From positions 2,069,246 through 2,133,245 of the forward strand of contig NC_088296.1 of the NCBI RefSeq assembly GCF_032854445.1: a stretch of 64,000 bases of DNA, given 5' to 3'. The DNA comes from Liolophura sinensis. Its lineage: Eukaryota > Mollusca > Polyplacophora > Chitonida > Chitonidae. The notes beneath the pieces are model-generated. The model worked only from the letters and a program-made list of their open reading frames with translations. It was not told where the DNA came from and ran no database searches. The first letter of the stretch is position 1, and every line of letters begins with the position of its first letter. Shown in pieces: positions 56,677 to 64,000 of this stretch. Made by a program: the position numbers and the translations under genes.

Positions 56677-59600
56677 GTAAGATTATACGAATGTGTAATA
56701 TTTATTCACAGTATTATATGTTTGTCTGTGTAATATCATCTTCCGCTGATAACTTAGACACATTACAGTACCCACCCCGGCTGCATACATTTAACACTAA
56801 TACATGTATGTCCATTGCTTGGTCTAAAACACGTTGCTGCCGTCGTATAAGTGACATGAAGTAACATTTAAATTCCAAACGATGACCTGATAGAAAAAAA
56901 AAAACAAAAAAACAAACGTGTTAGTGATTTTTTATCTTCTTTTTCCTCGTGCAGCTCAGATTAGTTGTGGGAGAAGTCGTTTTGAGAGGCCGGGCATTCT
57001 CCGTATAGTCGGAGGACATAAAGCAGTGCACGGAGAGTGGCCATGGCAGGTATGTACCAGGACTGTTTCGTGTTGTCTATAGTCTTTATGTGTTCATTTT
57101 GCCATTCAGATCCACGAACCATTGTCATTTTACACTTAGTACACTTTGGGAAAAACGTACACGTAATGTTGATATTTGTACATATTTTTTGATAACCTTT
57201 GGAAAAAAGTGTACATGCACCGCTGTTATTTTTTGTACAGATACATGTAAAAGAAAAACCGTTAGGAAAGACATACAGACGTCGTTAGTTATACGTATAA
57301 CAGCATGCATGACATATGTATGCATGTCCCCCTGACATTTATACGGATAGTCCCGTTTGGAGTACACGTACACGTGTCGTGTGTACCTGTGTTTGCCCAG
57401 CCAGATAAAACAACTAGCGGAAAAGATACATCTACCTGTAACACCTCCATAGACAATGGTGTCTAAGTGTACCCTTGATGTTTAAGCGTATCATGTTTGG
57501 GACAGACATGTACTTGGTCTATATTTCCATTATGGATTGCTGAGGTGAGCGGGTAGAACATATAAGCGCACTTTTAAAGTATATTTCCTGATGGAAAAGT
57601 TGCATTGCCTATCCATTTATATCACGTGGTCTTGTTACCTGACCTCAGGGCGACAAGGCATCTTTCCACTGCATCCTTAAACCACTGTTTTTTTTTTTGT
57701 TTTGTTTTTTTAAATGTCACGGTGACAAACACATCACACCCCATCGAACTATACGCCTCTTAATCTTCTGGGCAGACAATGTGGTCAATCCTCATCAACG
57801 ACAATTCCGCCAAAGCCCACGATTAAAATGACTTATAATGTGTTGCGGTTCCCATGAATACGACCTACAAACTGAGCTCGTTTCAGTCGAACGATCAGTC
57901 ATTCAAGCAAACCAATCAGTAAAACTCTACGTCTTCTCGTCATCATATGATTGAAAAATTGCTATGTACGACTTTGACATCCCATAATTCATACATATTT
58001 AGATGAATACAATCCAGATTTTATGAAGAGTAACCATTACAGCTCAATCTGACAAAATGTCGTCAGATACTGTTTACGTAACTGGTTTTCGCAAATGATC
58101 TTGTCTGTGTCACATGTAGGCCTGTAACACTTTGGGCAGACTGAGCTTACGAGTAAAATATTATTGATGTAGGAAGTTTTGTGAAAGCCTCCGGGCCCAG
58201 CAGTACATTAGCTCTGGGGTGTGAAACCTCGCAGTGTGTCCACTCTCTGCTGTACGTCACGTTCTCTGGGTATTGTGGGGTTATGGCCGCGTTTACTCAT
58301 TGTTTCTGTGGCTGTAGACTAGTGAGCCACAACAACGACATCATCACGTCCCAAACCGCAGCATAACTATGTCAGACTGGTAGCGAAATAAGTGCAAGCA
58401 CACTTACTCTGGAGCGAGAAGCGGATCGTCAATCAGGTTTTAATGAAGGATTGATTGCTTGGGGTTTAACGTCGTACTTAGCAGATTTTTTTAGCCATAT
58501 GCGGAGTTATTATGTGTGTGTACATATAGCTGTGTCGTTTTGTAGCAGGGCAATTCCTTGCCGCCAAAGTGCAACAGCCACTGAAGTATCATGTCGAAGA
58601 CACCAGACATGACACCGCTCCCATTTAAACTATACTGAAACCGAGCCAACCAGTCCAGTCTCCTTGCTCTAAGCTCTCGGTACTGAGCTCCACGCGAAGC
58701 AGCAACAAGTATCATTTTTAAAGTCTTTGGCATGATCCTTCCCAAGTCTGATCCCGGGTGTCCCGATTTCGAGGCAGACAATCTACCCCATTAGGCTACC
58801 GAAGCGGTGGATCAGATTTTAGATATGACATATTTTAACATATTTTAACAGGAGGGGTCTGAATGTAAAATAGCATCGTCTTTTTGCAGGACGTCAGATT
58901 TATTGAGAATCTGCGCATGTACTCCTCAGTTTACTATCTCTTCAAGACGTGGCTGAAATATGGTGAACGTAGAGATCAACTTTAACTCTGGGGGAAAACT
59001 TTCAAACCCCATATTTCATTCAGACTGGTATTTTTCGACGAAATTTTTCCGAATCCTTATATGTATATAGAGGGTTCGTTCACGCGAAAAAAAAATGAGT
59101 ATCAATGTAGGCCCTGAACTACAATCTGTTCCCTAAGTCTCAAATCAAGCGTCTCCAGTCTGGTTGTGTGTATCATCTCTAATAAGTAGCAAAATTTCAA
59201 ACACCGCAACTCTCGACATTTTCATTTATTTTATTTAGTACTCCACGGGTCAAGGTTATCATGACCTATTTTTACACCTGTACTACCTGACGTCGCCAGT
59301 ACTACCTTCAATGATATTCATCCGATACAGCGTGGCTAGCTTAGAGGAATTGGCCTCGTAATTATTGATCTAGAATGTAGAATTTGTTTGACCTCTGGTA
59401 GTTTATACTGATGTCTGTTTCGACGCCGAGATTTTGAGTTCCAACTAAAATATGAAATAACCGACAAAGATTTGACCATACAGCGTCGATTCTAACGGGC
59501 ACAATTATGTTATAAAGCGTTTTACAAGCCAACATCATCGGGTTGTACAGAGATAACACCGTCTGAGAGACTTGCTTGCAACCTTTCGGCATATATTCAA

Positions 59601-62600
59601 ACACCGTTGTCCATATATGTCCATCTAAGTGTCGGTTCTTTGTGAACTTTTAAGTGCATAATAACCACGAGTGGAACCTATTAACTTAGTTGAGTTTTAT
59701 CCCAGCTAAATCGTTCACACCATTGCCTCAGTCGTGTTACTGAACGTATACATTTTATTTGTGTATTGGCACACTTTTCTAAACACCTAGGATATCCATC
59801 TAGGATATATCTGTTGTTGTGTTATCCACAGATACGTGTACTGTGTCTTGGGGTTTATTCCAATGAATGAATATGTTGAAGCCAGGTACAGTTAAAGTTA
59901 TTCCCCTTGTTCCGTTCTATCAGACTGAACAGAAAATGTGTAGAGTGCTAAATTTTTCTCCGGCATTTTAACCCAACAACCGTTTTTGTATCACATATGG
60001 GAGGATATGTGTAAACAAATGTATGGGTAGTCTTAGAAAAGAAAAGGCATTAACCTGAATGAAAAAGACGCCTATGTCCTCAAACATGTATAAAAAGTGT
60101 GCTTATGCACTGTTTAAACAAATCTGCTGTCAGTTTTGGTTGACTAAGCATATCCGAGGCCTAGTGCCTGCTGCTGGCTTTAGCATCCGCGAGGCCTGAA
60201 CCCTTTGTATTGTCTTAATGTGAGTATATGTTATATGTGATGAGAACACAGTATTTTGAGTAACTGCAGAAAAGCGGCATTTAGTAAATTGCAATTAACA
60301 TCACTGCATTTTTTTTTTACCCAATCCTGAATAAGCCATGGTGCCTGGGGTGGGGGTGGGGGGATGTTAATTGTCACTAATTGTTCGGCATTCAAATGGA
60401 CAGTTAGAATAAAACCCTGAATGAGGTAAACTGACAAGAGACCGAATTTCACCGGTTACGGTGACCATTTGCCGGCTAGCACGGTGTCTTCGCTGCGCTG
60501 TGTTTATTCTCTATGCAGTATGTCTTTAGATATTTTGTTTTCCTGTATAAACTACGATTCTGCTGGTGGAAAAGGCATGCCTGAGTTCTGGTCTCTTTGC
60601 ATTGTTTCGATATGGTTGTATGTTAAATGTGATGACAGCACAGCAGTTTGATTATTTCTAGACCAGGAAAGTGTAATAAATTGCAATTATCATCACATTT
60701 TTTGCATAATTCTGCTGACGTCATGGTGCTAGGGTTCGTGTAAATCAAACATAAACTTGTTAATTGTTTATGCTCATAAACTTGTAAAGTTAGAATATAA
60801 CCCTGACTGATGTAACTTGACTGGAGGCCGTATTTCTCCGGTAGCTATCAACAATTCGGTAGCTGTGAGTTCAAGACCAGCTTAGCCTGGCTTCCTAACA
60901 GGTCGTACGTGCGAAGGTCCTCCAGCAACTCGCGGACGGTCGTGAATTTCTCTTGGGCTCTCCTTTCCATAATGCTGACCGCCCTCGTATAAGTGAAATG
61001 TTTTTGAGTAAGGCGTAAAACACCGATCAAATAAATAAATAAGTAAACACGTGTGGCAATTTGCCAACTATCACACTATCGTCGGTACACTGGTTTTACT
61101 CTGTTTGCTGTACGTCTATAATTACATTGTTTTCTTTTGTCACTTGTATGCAGGTCTGGTTTAAGAAGGATGGACGCTTGGTCTGTGGGGGGAGCCTGAT
61201 AAGTCGTCAGTGGGTTTTGACCGCTGCCCACTGTCTGGATGGGTAAGTTGCAACCGCAGTTGGGTTTGAAACATACAATATCTAAACCACTCAACTGTTA
61301 GTAATATACTAGTACTATATATACCCTGCCAAACTAGTCTAGCAAACCAGCATAACACCAGAGGCCAGCTTCACAAAATGTCTCAAAGATAGGCTTAGAC
61401 GGCTATCTCAGTTAGCCGACTAGCAGTTTTGTCTAACCTGTTTCACAAGAAAATATTTGGCTATGGTCTAAAGCCGCATGTCTTTGAAAGATAGCCCTAA
61501 ACCCTTAGTCAAATCCGAAAGTCGTTAGGATGAATCAAATTCTGAGTTAGAGTGTGTTATCGGTACCATTTTTTAAAGCTGATTTTTTGGTTGGATGAAA
61601 ACATGAACAAATCAGCTTCTATATATTGTTATGTTTCCGTACTATTATTAAATGTTTGTATTATGCTGCTTACAATAATATGTTTTGTGAATGAATGCTT
61701 CACTGTTTTGTAATTGATTTGTATGGGTTATCTCCCCTGTAAATGAACCACTAGATGTCAGTACCTGTGTTACTATACCACGCGATTTGCACTATATAAG
61801 GCCGTGTCGAGCTGTACATCGGCAGTTCTTGCAGAGCTCGCTCGGAGAACTCGTCTCTCTTCCTGAAAAAAGGCCAGGCGGGTATTAAACGAAGCTTACA
61901 GCCTGCAGAAGGCTATCGGAGCTTTTCACGCCAGCTTCTGTCCTGATTACGAGGGCCGGACTGAGTGCTCACGCCGGTGCGTGCGCATTACCTCTCTGTA
62001 TATATATATCTTCAATAAACTGTCGCAAACTTATCCAGTGTGTTCTGGTCCGTCTATCAATCTCGGGAGCCCCTGCTCGAAACAAGTCTGTCCCTGAGCA
62101 TTAGGCTTCATGGACGATCCTTATAATATTGTGTTACCTGGTTCCGTAACAACATCAACAAACTAAGGTTAAAAAAGAAAATGATAGACCTCTCAAACGT
62201 ATGCGTTGTTTTTTTTTCGCTTTGACTGCATTTTGAGAGAGAGATTGCCCTTCCTCTTCAAATATTGATAAAGATGAAAATGACGAAGAAATCACCATCT
62301 TATAGTGTTATCTCTTTACAGTAATTTGAATCTCATTGGTTTCCGTAAGTATGGTATGCCTTTCGAACTAGTTGCCCATTGCATCAGGTGCAGGTCTCCA
62401 AGCGAAATTAGGGAAATGTTGCAAAGTGGCCAATCAGACCACAGAGGCGTGTTGTGAGTTGAACTGCTGTATCCGGCATTTTTGGGGGGAGGGAGGGTGC
62501 AATTTCAGGAGGAAAGTATTCGAAATGGAACAAATTTTTGCGAGCCTAGTTTTCCACTGCTTTGGCAGTGGTTTTCTGTAGATATTGCTAGGCAACCACG

Positions 62601-64000
62601 ATCCATAAATAAATCTTATGATCATATACGCAAAATCCAATTAAAAATATAAACCACAGAAAGTAATATATACATGTTTCGTGCAGGATTCGGACTTTGA
62701 AAGGCCTAACGATGATTCTTGGGGATTTCCGCACCGGATTCGCCGATGGTAGTGAGGTGGCGCAGGGATTCGCACGTGTCGTGTTACATGGAGGATACAA
62801 CTCACGGACTATAGCCAATGACATCGCGATGATAAAGCTGCAAGTACCGATAAAAAGTACAGACTACATCCGACCTGTTTGCCTACCCGCGAAGACCGCC
62901 ATGTTTGAAGGGAGGGAGTGCGTTGTTACTGGCTGGGGTACTACTAGTCAAGGTGAGAGATCACGCTCACTAAAGCTAGCATTATGCGTGCAGACCATTG
63001 GATGAACAACTAGAAATTGCATGATAATGAAAGTAAAATGTAAAGGAGTTACCTTTGGATATGCTTGTTTTACACAATACGAAAGCATATGTTATGATTT
63101 GTAAAAGGGCGCTGTAGTGTTTCAGTGCAGTGTATTTCGTACATGTACTTTATACCGAGTATCTTGTACATATCAAATTGTGACGTCAGACGAAGCAATG
63201 AGTTCTTGGTGTCGAAACAAAGCATATGGACTTTAACATCTTGAATTAGAAAAAAAAATGTATTATAACTGCATTTTCTTGTAATAATGTCCAACGTACC
63301 AATGTGCAGAGCTTGGGTTGTTACATGACACTGACAAAAGGCAATTTTGGTAGCGTGCATGGCTCACTTTACAGACAGCTGAATGTAGGCGATTCTCTAA
63401 AAGTAATAGATTATAGCTTGAGTCGTGAGTATATTTGGTTTTTATTATTGTTACGCATAGGCGGAGGAATATCCGGGACATTGAGGGAGGTGACGGTGCC
63501 TATCCAACAGAAGTCAACATGCAACAAACTCATTGGCCCTGTGTTTAATCCGAAAAAGAACTTGTGTGCCGGCAAACTGAAGGGAGGAAAGGACGCATGT
63601 CAGGTAACAGTTAAACGAATTCACGTCACAGTATTTACAAAAAAGGAAATAAACATGCACAGTTTAATAATTTTATACACAGGGTTTCCAACTAAGTAGC
63701 ATATATTTGAAATAAAACCATTTCGTTCATTCATCTAGAGTTTCCAGTCACACAATAGCCCAAAATATTGCTCGAATTTGATGGTGTGTCATTGTGTCAC
63801 TATTTCCTATCTAAAATCTACTCCGGCTCATGAAGAATATACATAATCAAATCTTCATTTATTCCACACTCATCGGGTTAAGTTTCCATTCATCCATTCA
63901 ATCGAGTCTTCGTACATCTAAACAATTTGCCACTATTTTGCAGGGAGACTCTGGCGGACCGTTGGTGTGTAGGGGAAGCGACTCGTGGAAACTTGCGGGT
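56622..64000 (+). CDS. Second secreted trypsin-like serine protease, clip-less, 3' end beyond the window
   Basis: Predicted secreted S1 zymogen, tandem paralogue of the upstream clip-like protease. Exons: 56622-56676, 56955-57049, 61154-61242, 62687-62952, 63461-63603, 63944-64000 (cut by the window). Signal peptide [19 protein letters not shown], a short propeptide with Cys ([15 protein letters not shown]), activation R|IVGG, then [18 protein letters not shown] and GDSGGP. The Asp in KDACQ gives trypsin-like specificity. Phases agree and the visible CDS totals 705 nt (235 codons). Exon lengths 89, 266 and 143 equal those of the paralogue. No exon between signal peptide and activation region encodes a clip module. 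An alternative in-frame ATG at 56589 exists, but the one chosen gives the cleaner signal peptide. Confidence 0.93.
56955..57049 (+). CDS. Protease 2 exon 2: activation site
   Basis: 95 nt, phase 1 in and phase 0 out; [18 protein letters not shown] then HGEWPWQ. It aligns codon for codon with protease 1 exon 3 and shows what that exon lacks. Confidence 0.96.
58449..58812 (-). mobile_element. tRNA-derived SINE of another family
   Basis: On the minus strand the head reads cggtagcctaatggggtaga (A-box-like) and cgggacacccgggatcagac (B-box-like). The opposite end has ttggggtttaacgtcgtact and agccatatg, a SINE tail type distinct from family A. A 96-codon minus-strand ORF inside it is incidental. 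Confidence 0.75.
59271..59400. repeat. Dispersed repeat D2, copy 3
   Basis: Diverged copy with ggaattggcctcgtaattat followed by tgatctagaatgt. Lies in a protease intron, over 40 kb from the other two. Confidence 0.6.
60165..60465. repeat. Dispersed repeat D3, copy 2 (first of a tandem pair)
   Basis: Contains tatgttatatgtgatgagaa, attttgagtaactgcag, cattaacatcactgcat-like sequence, gccatggtgcctggggtggg and a G-run. About 380 bp before copy 3. Confidence 0.8.
60570..60850. repeat. Dispersed repeat D3, copy 3 (second of a tandem pair)
   Basis: Contains gtatgttaaatgtgatgaca, caattatcatcacatt, gtcatggtgctagggtt and agttagaatataaccctga, parallel to copy 2 including the flanking gaccg..tttc.ccgg block. 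Confidence 0.8.
60855..61048 (+). mobile_element. SINE family A, slightly 5'-truncated
   Basis: Starts at the B box (gtgagttcaagaccag), body, core ccgccctcgtataagtgaaa, tail gatcaaataaataaataagt. Ends about 105 bases before protease 2 exon 3. Confidence 0.93.
61154..61242 (+). CDS. Protease 2 exon 3: catalytic His
   Basis: 89 nt; [30 protein letters not shown]. Follows a 4.1-kb intron. Confidence 0.97.
61370..61600. repeat. Possible decayed MITE-like repeat
   Basis: Internal echoes such as cttcacaaaatgtctcaaagatag and tttcacaag..ctttgaaagatag suggest a small palindromic element. Not confirmed. Confidence 0.3.
61627..62151 (+). mobile_element. Candidate solo LTR
   Basis: 525 bp bounded by TGTTATG and CGTAACA (TG...CA ends). 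Order of signals as in an LTR: TATA box (tatataa, 61793-61799), GC-richer transcribed part, AATAAA (62014-62019) then GT-rich sequence. No gag or pol around it, hence solo. No clear 5-bp target duplication: the flanks are tatat and acatc. Lies in protease 2 intron 3. Confidence 0.65.
62687..62952 (+). CDS. Protease 2 exon 4: catalytic Asp
   Basis: 266 nt; [48 protein letters not shown]. Donor gtgaga. Confidence 0.97.
63461..63603 (+). CDS. Protease 2 exon 5
   Basis: 143 nt; [34 protein letters not shown]. Acceptor acgcatag is weak in pyrimidines but phase and homology fix it. Confidence 0.95.
63944..64000 (+). CDS. Protease 2 exon 6: catalytic Ser, truncated by window end
   Basis: [19 protein letters not shown]; the rest lies beyond position 64000. 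Confidence 0.97.

Larger units (their letters stand above)
57050..61153. other. 4.1-kb intron 2 of protease 2
   Basis: Contains a second-type SINE, repeats D2 and D3 and a family A SINE. Segment 57090-58440 holds several acgtgtac-like palindromes and nothing else that I can name. Confidence 0.75.

Noticed and set aside
58491-58781. Minus-strand ORF of 96 codons
   Set aside because: Lies wholly inside a tRNA-derived SINE; no known protein character.

Overview
This is a 64 kb piece of an AT-rich, intron-rich animal genome, almost certainly a marine lophotrochozoan (a mollusc or close relative). The grounds are spliced genes with GT/AG junctions, an ERG-type potassium channel, clip-like trypsins, and at least 18 copies or fragments of one tRNA-derived SINE whose 3' end reads like the 'cgtataagtgaaatattcttgagtacggcgtaaaacaccaatcaaataaataaat' class that I associate with molluscan DNA. 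The species cannot be fixed from the sequence.

Three protein-coding genes are supported, all on the + strand. (1) 7926-27230: eleven 3' exons of an ERG/Kv11 (KCNH2/6/7-like) voltage-gated K+ channel. They join in frame to 2475 nt (824 codons plus stop) and cover the pre-S1 linker, S1-S6 with pore filter SIGFGN, the C-linker, the cyclic-nucleotide-binding homology domain with its FNL intrinsic ligand, and a C-terminal coiled coil. The N-terminal PAS/eag exons were not found and probably lie upstream of the window. (2) 47153-55245: seven exons of a secreted trypsin-like serine protease with a clip-like cysteine module. (3) 56622-64000: six exons of a second secreted trypsin-like protease without the clip module, cut off by the window end. 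Genes 2 and 3 are tandem paralogues. Their catalytic-domain exons have the same lengths (89, 266 and 143 nt) and phases; the only exception is 94 versus 95 nt, which exposes a one-base deletion in a G-run of gene 2, either a pseudogenising frameshift or a sequence error.

Layout: 1-7925 no confident exon, with old dispersed repeats, a SINE and a 40-bp minisatellite; 7926-27230 ERG gene with minisatellites and SINEs in its introns; 27231-47152 gene-poor, with five minisatellites, SINEs, a 2.2-kb multi-unit inverted repeat (42.48-44.74 kb) and a possible minus-strand exon at 32.3-32.6 kb; 47153-64000 protease pair, with SINEs, old repeats and a candidate solo LTR in the introns.

Most unusual features: a 42-bp minisatellite that starts inside an ERG exon and carries eight copies of that exon's 3' end plus splice donor; the large inverted repeat; replacement by serine of the S6 aromatic that forms the hERG drug site (Y652 equivalent); and the tandem clip-like/clip-less protease pair. 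No prokaryotic feature, CRISPR array, rRNA or functional tRNA gene is visible.
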